NCBI RefSeq assembly: GCF_010731575.1
Contig: NZ_AP022617.1
Coordinates: 2,046,001-2,110,000, forward strand
Source of the DNA: Mycolicibacterium monacense
Lineage (GTDB): Bacteria; Actinomycetota; Actinomycetes; Mycobacteriales; Mycobacteriaceae
Length of the DNA stretch: 64,000 nt
Direction: 5' to 3'
In this document: positions 27,217-36,835 of the stretch, piece after piece
How the letters are laid out: each line of letters starts with the position of its first letter
Position numbering within the stretch: the first letter of the stretch is position 1
Position numbers and translations under genes: made by a program
Notes under the pieces: model-generated
What the model saw: the letters and a program-made list of their open reading frames with translations, nothing else
Database searches by the model: none
What the model was told of the DNA's origin: nothing

Positions 27217-30027
27217 TCAGTTCTGTTCCGTCTGGCTGCTGGATTCAGGTCCTGCAGAATCACTGAGTTCGTTGTAGCGCTCCACAACTCGATCGAGCGT
27301 TCTCTGAAGGCGTGGACGGGTCGATGAGAATGCCTCCGTATCGATCATCCGGTACAGCTCGCGTCCGATCTTCTTGAGTGCTTCGTGCAACGATAGCAGC
27401 ACGTAGTCCGCGTAGTTTCGCAGCTCCAACAATTCATCGACTCCTGCAAGAGCTTCGTCTACGGCGTTGGTAAGCAGCAGTGCTGTGATCTTGATTGCCT
27501 TGAGGATGACTCTCCCTTCGAGCGAAGTGTTGGCAGCCAGCAATTCGTCAGCGAGATAAAGAAGTTCAGTAAAATGACCCGCCTCGTAGAGCTCGTTGAC
27601 CCGCATCATTTGAGTCGCCTCCTGCGTGGCAAGAGACGGGTCTCGTTGAGTGACCTCGAAGAGTCTCTGCCTGATTGCAGTCAGTTCCGGCGCGTCGCGG
27701 TAGGTATCCAGTCGGTTTATGACAGCCAGCGTGTCGCTTGCCAAGGTGTAGGCAAGTGCCCGCACGGAATCGCTAGTGTCGGCTTCAGCCTCGGCCACGG
27801 AGCTGACAAATGGGATCGCGCACCTTCGAATTGCTTCGGAAGGTGCCTCACCCATGCTCAAGTCGGCGATCATGTTGGCAAGTATCTTCATTGCGATTCG
27901 CCGCGCGTATGGCTCATGCATGTACCGCGAGAGAGTCTGGAACGCCGACGTCCCGAGTTCGAACGCCACCTGCAGCCGACCGCGGCTGGCAGCACACGTG
28001 CTTAGCTCGGCCTGCAGCAGTGTCTTGGCGTATGTGTAAACCCGTGTGTTGTCAGCCGACAGCGACGACATGGGTTCGTTCTCAGCGACGAGCGCGAGGA
28101 GCGCATTCGCGTGTAGTCGCAACTGCTCGACCGCGAAGTATTCACCCTCAGTCCGCATCTGGCCTAGCCAACCGATCAGGAAGTACATGAAGACTGTGCA
28201 CTGTGGCTCCAAGTAGCCGGGCGGAACCGCCGCCAGGTACGAGCGCTGAAGGATGTCGTGCACTAGGGGGTGAATCGCGATGGTATCGCTGACAGCCGTG
28301 TGACTGCCGTCCCCGTCATTCACCACTCGCCTTGCGATTGTCTGAGTTCGCAGAGTGGACAGGACTCCGCGAAGGGTGACCTTGTCGACCTCAGTGGGCA
28401 CTGGAAGATTGGCCAGGTTTATCTGGAGCTCTTCGGGCGTCGCTAACAGCATGAAGTTCAGCGGCAATAGCTCTGGGGCGAGCAGAGATCCGATCTCCAA
28501 TACTGCTCGGGCTGACCTGCCATAGGTAGCGCCGGCTGGCGTACCTTTGCCGAGATTCCGGACCGCGTGCTGTATCGCGGCGAATGCCGTCCTCGGGAAA
28601 CCTGGGGGCCTTGAGTCACTGTCAGCGAGGGCTTCAAGGTCGCTGAAGTATTGCAGCGCAAGTTCGTCCAGTTGGCCCTCAGTGTTCTTGAAATAGATCG
28701 CGGACATACTGACCGCAAGCGGTACCAGCCCCAGTCGATCGACGATCTCCGAGATCGGCGACCGAACGTCCTCGATGTCGGCGTCAGCGATACCTGCGTA
28801 ACTGGCAAAACAGTGCACTGCTTCGACTTCCGTCATTTCGCCGACGTCGATGACGGGCACACTTGGCCACCAATTCAGACTGTTATTCGAGGTCACAAGA
28901 ACCGAACCGTTGCCCATAGACGGGATGTATGCATCGATGTCGCTTCGGCGTTGGACGCCGTCGAAGACAAGCAGCCACGGGCCGCTGTGACGCCCGAGCA
29001 TGCCGGCGAATACAGAAGCGACCGCTGCGTCAGCGGTGATCTGCTCGCTTGTTAGCTGCGAGATGAGGTTTCGGATCTGCGGCTCGATAAAGTCGACCTC
29101 GCGGCAATCGATCCAGCATATGAACTCGTAAGAAATCGATTCGACGTGGCAATAGTCAGTTGCCAGAACAGTTTTACCGTTGCCCGTGCGTCCAGTTAAT
29201 ACCACCCTAGCTGGCGTGATGGTTGTGTCATCTGGAGCAAGATGCTCCTGAACTTGTTCTAGGTACTCGAACCGGGGGACGGTCGATAGGTAGTTTGGAA
29301 TGCCAGTAATTGGTACGCCCCAATCGAACCCGCCAGCCACGTGGGCGATGCGCGGATCTGGCATGGCCAGGATCTCAAGCAGGTCAAGCGCGCTTAATCT
29401 GCTTGGCTGTTGGCCCGCAGCGGCCGAGAATATGTAGTCTTGCAGTATCGGGACAAGAAGTCGGGCCGAAACGACGCCTTGGCGTAGCGCCCGTTGGCCA
29501 CGAAAGAATCTGATGAGTTCTGCGATCGAGTTACGTATGACGACTGGCCGTCGAGAATCGACGACGATGTTCGGCTGAGCCCCAGGATCGTTCGGCCCTC
29601 TTTGCGGCCCGTTGGCCCACGTGTACGCCGTCGTCGTTTCTGCGCCGTTCCCAGGAACGATCTCGACCTCGTCGAGTAGGCCCGGTGAAATCGGCTTATT
29701 GGTCAAAAGGAGCGTGTTCGCGGCTGGGTATGCAACCAGCCGTTCCAGGGCCGTCCGAGCAGGAGCGGGTTGCATGGGATTCTGGTCGGGCTCCACCGAG
29801 GACTTCACCTGGATGCTGTACAGCACGTCACCGTCGACCTCAATCGCGAAGTCGACTACGTCGTCGTCTTCGCCGTCGGCTTTTGTGTGCAGAGGCTCGA
29901 CAACAAGCGTCGCGCGAGGTATTTGCTCGGTGTTATCGCGCAGGAAAGTGAGAAAGACCTCAGCGGTTTGCAGGTACTGGTAGCTAAATCCGAAAGCGGC
30001 AACACCACCGCCGCCTAGCTCAGTCAT
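27217..30027 (-). CDS. STAND-type NTPase with N-terminal Cap4/DUF4297-like nuclease domain
   Basis: A 936-residue protein. Residues 1-130 look like the DUF4297/Cap4 dsDNA nuclease domain: GGGGVAAFGFSYQYLQ at the start, then VDFAIEVDGDVLYSIQVKSS, giving the Asp and Gln-x-Lys of a PD-(D/E)xK site. Residues about 270-560 form a STAND/NB-ARC NTPase with Walker A VVLTGRTGNGKT (275-286) and Walker B WLLVFDGVQ. The C-terminal 350 residues are helical, TPR-like. This layout is that of antiviral STAND proteins (Avs-like) in which ligand sensing by the repeats triggers DNA cleavage by the N-terminal effector. No partner gene is visible; the trigger is unknown. It ends 37 bases from the IS3 element and starts 80 bases from the IS1380 element. 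Confidence 0.75.
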   Translation of the reverse strand: MTELGGGGVAAFGFSYQYLQTAEVFLTFLRDNTEQIPRATLVVEPLHTKADGEDDDVVDFAIEVDGDVLYSIQVKSSVEPDQNPMQPAPARTALERLVAYPAANTLLLTNKPISPGLLDEVEIVPGNGAETTTAYTWANGPQRGPNDPGAQPNIVVDSRRPVVIRNSIAELIRFFRGQRALRQGVVSARLLVPILQDYIFSAAAGQQPSRLSALDLLEILAMPDPRIAHVAGGFDWGVPITGIPNYLSTVPRFEYLEQVQEHLAPDDTTITPARVVLTGRTGNGKTVLATDYCHVESISYEFICWIDCREVDFIEPQIRNLISQLTSEQITADAAVASVFAGMLGRHSGPWLLVFDGVQRRSDIDAYIPSMGNGSVLVTSNNSLNWWPSVPVIDVGEMTEVEAVHCFASYAGIADADIEDVRSPISEIVDRLGLVPLAVSMSAIYFKNTEGQLDELALQYFSDLEALADSDSRPPGFPRTAFAAIQHAVRNLGKGTPAGATYGRSARAVLEIGSLLAPELLPLNFMLLATPEELQINLANLPVPTEVDKVTLRGVLSTLRTQTIARRVVNDGDGSHTAVSDTIAIHPLVHDILQRSYLAAVPPGYLEPQCTVFMYFLIGWLGQMRTEGEYFAVEQLRLHANALLALVAENEPMSSLSADNTRVYTYAKTLLQAELSTCAASRGRLQVAFELGTSAFQTLSRYMHEPYARRIAMKILANMIADLSMGEAPSEAIRRCAIPFVSSVAEAEADTSDSVRALAYTLASDTLAVINRLDTYRDAPELTAIRQRLFEVTQRDPSLATQEATQMMRVNELYEAGHFTELLYLADELLAANTSLEGRVILKAIKITALLLTNAVDEALAGVDELLELRNYADYVLLSLHEALKKIGRELYRMIDTEAFSSTRPRLQRTLDRVVERYNELSDSAGPESSSQTEQN

Positions 30028-30106
30028 GACACGCTAATCTTCGCAGGACATAGACGACCGTGCAGGACTTGCTCGACAAGAATGATCCCCCATGTTGTTG
30101 GTCAGA

Positions 30107-31809
30107 CTAGCCCGGATTTTTCGTCGAGGGTGTTGGCGGTGGATTTGTAGGGCGTGGTGTGTGGTCGGGTGAGGTCTGTGGTCACAAGGCATGCTGGGGT
30201 GGTCCCGTGTCGCCGGGTGGGGCGGGCTTTCCCAGGGCCGGTAGGTCTTTCGTGATCGATCGGTCAGGGGGCCGGCTGTTAGCCGAAGGCGGTGCGGATG
30301 GTCTGCCAGGCGGTCGCGATCGAGGTGGCCCAGCGCCAGGTGGCGTCGATACGCAGCCGGAGTTGGCGGGCGCCGCGGGTGATGCGGGCCGCGACGTGCA
30401 GCACGCGGTAGCGGAACGTGGCGATCTCGGCGCGGGCCAGCGTCGGATCACTGGTGAATCCGATGAGCCGTGCCCAGGTGACCAGGTCGGCGGCGGCCAG
30501 GACGATCTCGAGCCAGGCGGCGTTGGCCCAGAAGCCGTGGCACGGCAGGTTGCGCAGGCCGGTGTTCTTGAGTTCGCGGATGCGGTCCTCGACGCGGGCG
30601 TGCTGGCGGTGCCGCAACTCCAGGCCGGCGACTTGGCCGGCCACGACACCGGTGGGTGTGTCGGTGATGAACGCGGTGACGCGCATCCCGTCGGTGTCGG
30701 TGAACCGCAGCTGGGCGCCGGGATGCGGGCGTTCTTTGCGCAGGATCAGCCGGGTGCCCGGCGGCCAGCTGTTGAGGTTGACCAAGGTGGTGGCCTCGGC
30801 GACCCAGGCGCCGTCGCGCAGCCCACCGTCGGTGTCGATGGCTGGGTACCAGCCCTGGGCAAGGTTGAGTGTGTCCACCGCGTCCTGGACGCGGGCGTCG
30901 ACGGGGTAGCCGAAGGAGAATCCGACCCCCTGCTCGCGGCAGGCGTTGGCGAATCGGTGGGTGGCTCCGGCGGTGTCGCAACGCACCAGCACCTGGGGCC
31001 GGTCGGGATCACCGCCGCGACTGGGGTCGGGCCGCCACGGCGCGGGCAGCGCTGCCAGCGCCTGGGCCAGGACGATGATGTGGTCGCTGGCGGTGTTGGA
31101 GCCCGCGTTGCCGCTGCGCAGCAGCCCGGCCAGGGCTTCACCGCCGGCGATCTCGGGGCGGTCCAGGAACGCCAGCAGCGGATGGTGGCCGAACGACTTC
31201 TTCCAGGTCGGCGTCGCGCCGTGTTTGTTGTCGGAGTGATCGATCACCAGGGTGGCGTCGATGTCGATGTGCAGCCAGCCACCCGGTTCGGGGGCCGCAC
31301 TGGCGGCCCAGGCCGCCGCCCGCGCGCTGGCGCGGGCCGCGCGCACCGCTGGCAGGTGTGCGGCGTCGATGCGCTCATCGACCAGCCGCCACATCGTGGT
31401 CGTGGAGGCTTTCGCGCCGAACGCGTGCTCACGGTCGCCGCACAGTTGGCCGACCCCGTCAATGCAGTCCGCGCCGTCGGCGACCGCCGCGGCCAGATCG
31501 GCGAACACCTCGCCGGGTGCATAGGTCCACCGTCCGCGGTAGGTGTCGGCCAACGCGCTGGTGACCTGCGCTGATAACCCGGTCCGGTCGGCCAGTTCCC
31601 GCAGTAGGCCCATCCCGGCGTGCGACACGACCCCGTGGCCGTCGGCTGACACTTTCACCCGCGATGCGGCCGCGATACTCTTCACCTGCGAAGTGCCTTC
31701 CCGTCAGGATGGTTGAACCCTAGAGAAGTCCAATTATCCCTTGCAGGACAGGCACTTTCGCTTATCTACACGCCGTCACCAGCGATAATCCGCGAAAAAT
31801 CCGGGCTAG
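30107..31809. mobile_element. IS1380-family element
   Basis: About 1.7 kb with a single transposase gene. The ends share the inverted repeat CTAGCCCGGATTTTTCG (30,107-30,123 and the complement ending at 31,809). No matching direct repeats were found next to the ends, so the exact boundaries may be off by a few bases or a flank has been rearranged since insertion. Confidence 0.88.
30279..31685 (-). CDS. IS1380-family transposase
   Basis: A 468-residue DDE transposase of the IS1380 group. It shows VSHAGMGLLRELADRTGL near the start, HIDIDATLVIDHSDNKHGATPTWKKSFGHHPLL-type sequence around residues 137-170 (kept in the family, with the first catalytic Asp), QVLVRCDTAGATH (second Asp) and RHRQHARVEDRIRELKNTG (Glu) followed by a conserved FWANAAWLEIVL segment. 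The frame is intact and the length is normal. Confidence 0.93.
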   Translation of the reverse strand: MKSIAAASRVKVSADGHGVVSHAGMGLLRELADRTGLSAQVTSALADTYRGRWTYAPGEVFADLAAAVADGADCIDGVGQLCGDREHAFGAKASTTTMWRLVDERIDAAHLPAVRAARASARAAAWAASAAPEPGGWLHIDIDATLVIDHSDNKHGATPTWKKSFGHHPLLAFLDRPEIAGGEALAGLLRSGNAGSNTASDHIIVLAQALAALPAPWRPDPSRGGDPDRPQVLVRCDTAGATHRFANACREQGVGFSFGYPVDARVQDAVDTLNLAQGWYPAIDTDGGLRDGAWVAEATTLVNLNSWPPGTRLILRKERPHPGAQLRFTDTDGMRVTAFITDTPTGVVAGQVAGLELRHRQHARVEDRIRELKNTGLRNLPCHGFWANAAWLEIVLAAADLVTWARLIGFTSDPTLARAEIATFRYRVLHVAARITRGARQLRLRIDATWRWATSIATAWQTIRTAFG

Positions 31810-32394
31810 ACCGTTGCATTTCGCGGGTGGTCTTGTCTACTGCTCCCTACACCGTCGGACACACTCATGTGTCTTTGCCCACTTCGTCATCGTGACGATA
31901 CTGGGGCGGTGCAGCCCGGCGCTTCCCATTCGCCCATTGGAGGGTGAGCTCAGTATCGGGACCAGCCACCTTCACTCACCGAAGAAGAACCCGCTTCCCT
32001 AACGGCGAGGCCCGCCCATTGGGAATTCAGAGAACCACGTGGGTAGGACCATCTTTCGCTCTTCACCGCGAAAAGCTCTGTTGCTGACATGGCTCTTCGT
32101 GCACGAACGCTCTCGCCTTTCGGCGCGAGTCTTGCATTCGGTACAGAGATCTTCGTCCCAGCCTGTTTGGGCAGGCCTGTCGCGCTTCTTCTTTGCCACG
32201 AAATCAGCTTCCTTATTTGTTGTTGGGTGTTCAGATCACGGGCAGCGGCGCTGAGTTGGTCATTGTTGCAATATCCGCTCGCCCTGGCCGACGCGCCCAA
32301 CGAGCCCTACAGCTGTTCGCTGAGGCGACGCGATTGCGCAGTTGTCCCGAACCGGGGGTGCTCCCGCAGAGAAGTACTCGATCTCAGATTGCTC
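31810..32394. other. Gene-poor stretch between IS1380 and a transposon-end array
   Basis: No gene with recognisable similarity was found. The only open frame with a plausible ribosome site is the small minus-strand one at 31,999-32,199. The region is lower in coding signal than its surroundings and is likely residue of earlier insertions and deletions. Confidence 0.5.
31999..32199 (-). CDS. Possible small Cys-containing protein, unrecognised
   Basis: A 66-residue frame starting at GTG with AAGGAAG about 9 bases upstream. It begins MAKKKRDRPAQTGWDEDLC and has two Cys pairs' worth of spacing (CTEC, then one further Cys), is strongly basic, and has no membrane segment. The start context and composition make it more than a chance frame, but no family is recognised and it stands in gene-poor DNA. 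It could be a small zinc-binding protein or spurious. Confidence 0.3.
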   Translation of the reverse strand: MAKKKRDRPAQTGWDEDLCTECKTRAERRERSCTKSHVSNRAFRGEERKMVLPTWFSEFPMGGPRR

Positions 32395-32742
32395 GCGACC
32401 CTTCAGCGCCGGCGTTGTCCGGCGCTCTCAAGTCTTCCTGGATGTCATCCGTCACTCTCATACTATCTTGGAGTTGTCGGCCTCATCCCGTCCGAAACTA
32501 TTTGAGAGCGAGCCGGTCGGCACTCCCCCGCACTCTCAGAAAGTTCCGGATCGGACAGCAATCCACGAATACATGCGGGCCGCGCGTGCCCGAGACCTTT
32601 CTGAGCTAGCCGAACATCGAGTCGCTCCTGGTGGCCGCACGTTCCCAGTGGGGCGCCCGCGATTCCGGGATAACTCGACAGTGCCGGACCCTCGTCCGGA
32701 AAGACCTGAGAGCGCCGGACCCCCGTCCAGAAAAACCTGACA
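32395..32742. repeat. Array of degenerate repeats resembling an orphan Tn7/Mu-family transposon end
   Basis: Between 32,680 and 32,742 a unit of about 30 bases occurs two and a half times: GACAGTGCCGGACC, CGTCCGGAAAGACC, then GAGAGCGCCGGACC, CGTCCAGAAAAACC, ending CTGACA. Related copies lie at about 32,415-32,440 (inverted, GGCGCTCTCAAGTCTTCC) and 32,526-32,550 (CACTCTCAGAAAGTTCCGG). Repeated transposase-binding sites finishing in ACA are what a Tn7- or Tn5053-like right end looks like. The array differs from the ends of the complete Tn7-like element that begins 155 bases further on. Confidence 0.45.
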
Positions 32743-32813
32743 GTGCACGTTGACGGCGACGCTCTGCTCTGCTCAGGCACTTAGACGGATTTAGTCTAGA
32801 CGCTCCCGGTAAC

Positions 32814-32850
32814 TCAATAGCATTACGTCACGGTGACGTAATGCTATTGA
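32814..32850. repeat. Perfect 17-base inverted repeat
   Basis: TCAATAGCATTACGTCA, spacer CGG, then its exact complement. It is AT-rich in a GC-rich surrounding, has no T-run, and lies 46 bases before the left end of the Tn7-like transposon. It may be an operator, a bidirectional terminator, or part of the ancestral target locus. Confidence 0.8.
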
Positions 32851-32896
32851 CTGTTCTTCTAAACGGCCATCGCATCCCTGCGTTCATTGGCACCGT

Positions 32897-32971
32897 TGTC
32901 CGTTCTCATTGATTCTGGGGCATTCTCATTGAATCTGGGGTAAGTGCGTGTCTTTCTCATTGAATCTGGGG
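32897..32971. repeat. Left end of the Tn7-like transposon with three transposase-binding repeats
   Basis: Three direct copies of TTCTCATTGA(A/T)TCTGGGG at 32,903, 32,923 and 32,954. Spacing of 20 and 31 bases and identity to the inverted copies at the right end mark them as probable TnsB sites. Confidence 0.9.
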
Positions 32972-32992
32972 CACGAGGCTTAGCGTTTATGT

Positions 32993-33733
32993 GTGCTGAC
33001 GTCGGCTGTTTCGGCTGGGCCAGGTGTAGCGAGTGCAGTGGACTTGGAGTTCAACACCCGCGAGGGATGCACGCGGCAATCGCTGGACCGATGTGCTGCA
33101 ACCCGGTTTGAGTTGGACTGTTCACCAGTGCGGAATTTCCCCTCGTTTCGAGGTCAGCGTAACTTTCCCGGGCTGTGGTGGTTCGCCACAACCGGCGCAC
33201 ATGTAGGTCACGAGTCCTGGGTAGAACGTGACCAGTTGATGGCGTTGGATGCCGATCCGGATGTTGTTGGTGTTCTGTCGCAACCATTTTGGATTCATTG
33301 GCGTGACGGCACGCGGCATGCTCCTGACTACTTCGTGCGGCGCCGCGATGGATCTGTCGTCGTAGTCGACGTTCGTGAGGACGACCGGATCTCTGACGCT
33401 GATCGGGACGTGTTCGATCGGTCTGCCGCCACGTGCGCGATGGTCGGTTGGGATTACCTGCGTGTCGGTTCCCTCGATCCAGTGCTGCGGGCGAATCTAC
33501 GTTGGTTGTCGGGTTATCGGCATCCGCGAGTATTGAAGATCGGTTTGGCTGATCAACTGGCGGAGGTCTTCGCTCGGGTCCGTCCGTTGATGGCTGGTGT
33601 GCACGCGGTCGGGACTCCTTTGGTGGTGCTGCCCGTACTGTTTCATCTGCTCTGGCACGGCCGTTTAGTTGCCGATCTGCAAGGAGCGGCACTTGGCGAC
33701 GACACGGCGATTGGCCTCGGGACCGGGTGGTGA
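32993..33733 (+). CDS. tnsA: TnsA-like transposition endonuclease
   Basis: A 246-residue protein beginning 22 bases after the last left-end repeat at a GTG codon. The N-terminal half has the TnsA nuclease layout: HVGHESWVERDQLMALDADP, then HAPDYFVRRRDGSVVVVDVRED, where the Asp of PDY is the metal ligand and the usual Gln-x-Lys is replaced by Asp-x-Arg. The C-terminal part should contact TnsC. TnsA cleaves the 5' strand at transposon ends to give cut-and-paste movement. Its stop lies 6 bases before the likely tnsB start. Confidence 0.85.
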   Translation: MLTSAVSAGPGVASAVDLEFNTREGCTRQSLDRCAATRFELDCSPVRNFPSFRGQRNFPGLWWFATTGAHVGHESWVERDQLMALDADPDVVGVLSQPFWIHWRDGTRHAPDYFVRRRDGSVVVVDVREDDRISDADRDVFDRSAATCAMVGWDYLRVGSLDPVLRANLRWLSGYRHPRVLKIGLADQLAEVFARVRPLMAGVHAVGTPLVVLPVLFHLLWHGRLVADLQGAALGDDTAIGLGTGW

Positions 33734-33739
33734 CCTGAC

Positions 33740-35818
33740 GTGCGAACGGGTGTCGTCCGAGAGGAGACGAAATCCGTTTATCAGCAGGTGTTTTCACCGT
33801 CGTAACCCTGTCGGGCGGATCAGCTCGACTGGTTGACGCTGTCGGCGAGCAGATTGTGGTGCCGCTCTCGCAGCTGATGGTTGATCCGGCATTGGAATTG
33901 GTGTCGGGGTCGCGACCGCCACTGTGTTCTGAGGAAATGCTGGCTGGCATTCCCGAGGCAGCCGTCGAGCAAGCACGGTGGTGGGAGCGCCACATCGTGG
34001 AGATCCTCAGCGGCCGCCCGCCTGGGACGGCCGCGGGCATTCGTCCCCGCCCAGAGTTCGACACGGCGAAACGATCTCTGCGGCAGCGTGAGCTGGCCAA
34101 GTTGGACGAGCTGCGTGCCGCCGGCCACGACGTGAGTCGGAATGCGTTGCAGCGTCGCCGATTTGCCTACGAACGGGACGGGCTCCTGGGAGTGGTTGAC
34201 GGGCGCCATAATCGGCGGCGCGCGGTATTCGGCCGTGTGGACGACCGTGTCGTCGCCGCGGTGCGGGATGCGATCGAGGGCGAGACCGACCTGTCAACGG
34301 GAACGGTGCAGCGTCTGCAACGGCGGGTCGCCAAGACGCTGGTGGCCACCTATGGTGCCGACGACGCGCCCGCGATGCCGTCGCAGCCCACCTTCTACCG
34401 GCTGGTCAAGCGCCTCGCGGAAGGACGGCACACGTTCGGGTCAGCACGGACGCGGCGATCGCTGTCCAAGCAGCCCGATGGCCCATTCGGGTCGATCACC
34501 GTGGTGCGCCCCGGCGAGATGGTGGAAATCGATTCAACCCTTCTGGATGTACGGGTAGTGCTCGATGACGGCATGGTAGACCGAGTCGAGCTGACTGCGA
34601 TGGTCGACAACGCTACGCGGTCCATCCCGGCCGCGGTGCTGCGACCGACGACCAAAGCAGTGGACGCGTCACTGCTCTTGGCGCGGGCATTGACGCCCGA
34701 ACCGATGCGCCCGGGATGGGCCGATGCGCTGCGGATGTCCCGGTCGGTACTTCCGCACCACAGCCTGACCAGTGTCGATCAGCGCCTGGCCGATGCTGCG
34801 GCCAGGCCGGTGATCGCTCCCGAGACGATCGTCTGCGATCACGGGAAAGCGTATCTGTCCCAAACATTTCGGCAAGCGTGCTGCACATTGGGGATCAATC
34901 TGCAGCCGGCTCATCCCGACTGCCCGACCGATAAGCCGAAGATCGAGCGGACATTGCAGTCGGTGGGCACCCTGTTCGCACAGTACGTGGCCGGTTACGT
35001 CGGTTCATCGGTGGAGCGGCGTGGGAAAAACGCCGAGGACGACGCGGTGTGGTCGATGATTGAGCTGCAGGCGCTGCTGGACGAGTGGATCATCGCGGTG
35101 TGGCAGAACCGCCCCCACGATGGCCTGCGGGATCCGGTGACGCCGGGGAAAGCGTTGTCTCCCAACGAGAAATACACTGCCCTCGTTGAGGTGGCTGGCT
35201 ATGTACCGGTCCCACTGGACGCCGACGACTATATCGAATTGCTTCCCGTGCAGTGGCGCACAATCAACAGTTACGGGGTCCGGATCAACCATCGCACCTA
35301 TGACGCCAAGGCGCTCAACCCATACCGGCGCCAGCATTCCGGGGTCGATGCCCGTAACGGACAGTGGAAGTGCACTACGACCCGTATGACGTGTCGAGGA
35401 TTTGGGTGCGCAATCACCACGAAGACGGATGGCTGGCCGCGACGTGGACGCACCTTCGGTCCTCGCCGGTGCCGTTCGGCGAGACACTGTGGCGCCACGC
35501 CCGCTCCGTAGCCGACCGCAGAGGGGCCCAGAAGACCCAGGAAGCGGAGATTGCGGCCATCGCGGAGGACTTGCTGGACCGCGCCGCCGCTGGGCCGCAG
35601 CAGCAGACGAAAGCCGAGCGCCGAGTGACTGGACGGACCAGCGCCGCGAGCGCCGGCCGGGACTGGCCGGACCCGACGGAATCATCCGAACATCATGGCC
35701 CGTCACCGTCGGAACGGGCCGCCGACAACGAGACTTTCGACGATGACGGCGAGATGGCGGAGGTCATACCCTGCCGGTGTTTGATGCACGCAAGGAGGCC
35801 CAAACGTGGCGACTGTGA
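33740..35818 (+). pseudogene. tnsB: TnsB-like DDE transposase with three single-base frame breaks
   Basis: Reading from GTG 33,740 the frame is lost near 33,763 (VRTGVVRE, then GDEIRLSAGVFTVV one base out), again near 35,369 (NGQWK, then VHYDPYDVSRIWVRN), and near 35,768 (EMAEVIP, then LPVFDARKEAQTWRL and stop at 35,816). Each is repaired by adding one base, in a G or C run. The long middle frame has helix-turn-helix regions and an rve core: MVEIDSTLLDV, TIVCDHGKAYLS and KPKIERTLQSV give Asp, Asp and Glu, followed by a Mu-type C-terminal domain. Restored, it is about 690 residues, and its stop overlaps the tnsC start. Confidence 0.85.
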
Positions 35819-36834
35819 CCGAGATTGCGGCGGTGGGTCAGTTAGAGGATCGCCGCCAGCCGACCACGACGCTGGAGGGCTGGCGGCGTTTTGTTGATGC
35901 CGATCCGCCGGAGTTCACGTTGCTCGCCGACGACGAGTGGGCCAGCCTCGGTGAGGACGAGCGGACGGCCTACAACGAGGCCCGGGTTGCGCATCATTCG
36001 GAGCTGGTGGTGGTCACCACGTCGGCGATCGAAGCGATCACCCATCAGGGCCGGCTGTTGACATTGCTCAACCAGCGCGAGATCGGGGCCCGGCGCGGGC
36101 TGATCATCTCCGGCGGGGCAGCGACGGGGAAAACTACGGCGATCAAGCAACTGGGTCGGTTTCACGAATTGCGCACCCGTGCACGGTTTCCCGGCGATGA
36201 GAGCCGGATTCCGGTGGTGTATGTGACGGCCCCGCCGAAAGGGTCGCCCCGCAAGTTGGCGATGGAGTTCGCACGGTTTCTGGGGCTTCCCACGCTCAAT
36301 CAGCGGATGAACGTGACCGATATTTCCGATGCCGTGTGCCAGGTGCTCATCGATGCCCGTACCGACATCGTGGTGGTCGATGAAATCCACAACCTCAACC
36401 TCGACACCCGCGCCGGCGAAGAACTGTCCGACCACCTCAAATACTTCACCGAGCATCTGCCTGCGACATTCGTTTACGCCGGGATCGAAGTGGAACGCTC
36501 GGGGCTGTTCACCGGCACGCGGGGACGGCAGTTGGCCGGCCGTTGCGGGGTGATCCACACCAGCGCATTCCCCGACGCCAAGGAGTGGCGACAACTCGTC
36601 GCCGCCATGGAAGGTACCTTGCGTCTGCATCGACACGAACCGGGAAGCCTTGTCGCCCAGGCCCGTTACCTGCACCGCCGCACCGGCGGGATGATCGGCA
36701 GCCTGGCCCACTTGATCCGGGCTTCAGCAATCCAAGCGATGCTCGACGGCACCGAGCACATCACCCGCGAGGCCATGGACGATATTTTGATCGACTACGC
36801 CGCCCACACGGCCGCGGCCCGCACGGCCAGCTGA
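35806..36834 (+). CDS. tnsC: TnsC/TniB-family AAA+ transposition regulator
   Basis: A 342-residue AAA+ ATPase with Walker A LIISGGAATGKTTAIKQLG, Walker B DIVVVDEIHNLN, and a sensor region TFVYAGIEVERSGLF. It starts at GTG 35,806, 10 bases before the predicted tnsB stop. In Tn7-like systems it links the target-selecting TniQ/TnsD protein to the TnsA-TnsB transposase and gives target immunity. The length is at the TniB end of the family range. Confidence 0.9.
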   Translation: MATVTEIAAVGQLEDRRQPTTTLEGWRRFVDADPPEFTLLADDEWASLGEDERTAYNEARVAHHSELVVVTTSAIEAITHQGRLLTLLNQREIGARRGLIISGGAATGKTTAIKQLGRFHELRTRARFPGDESRIPVVYVTAPPKGSPRKLAMEFARFLGLPTLNQRMNVTDISDAVCQVLIDARTDIVVVDEIHNLNLDTRAGEELSDHLKYFTEHLPATFVYAGIEVERSGLFTGTRGRQLAGRCGVIHTSAFPDAKEWRQLVAAMEGTLRLHRHEPGSLVAQARYLHRRTGGMIGSLAHLIRASAIQAMLDGTEHITREAMDDILIDYAAHTAAARTAS

Positions 36835-36835
36835 C

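Noticed and set aside
30159..31574. A long plus-strand open frame opposite the IS1380 transposase
   Set aside because: The minus strand encodes an intact IS1380 transposase with all catalytic motifs; the plus frame is low-complexity Gly/Val-rich.
30103..31813. Target-site duplication of the IS1380 element
   Set aside because: The four bases on either side (CAGA and ACCG) do not match; no alternative pair of the expected length was found.
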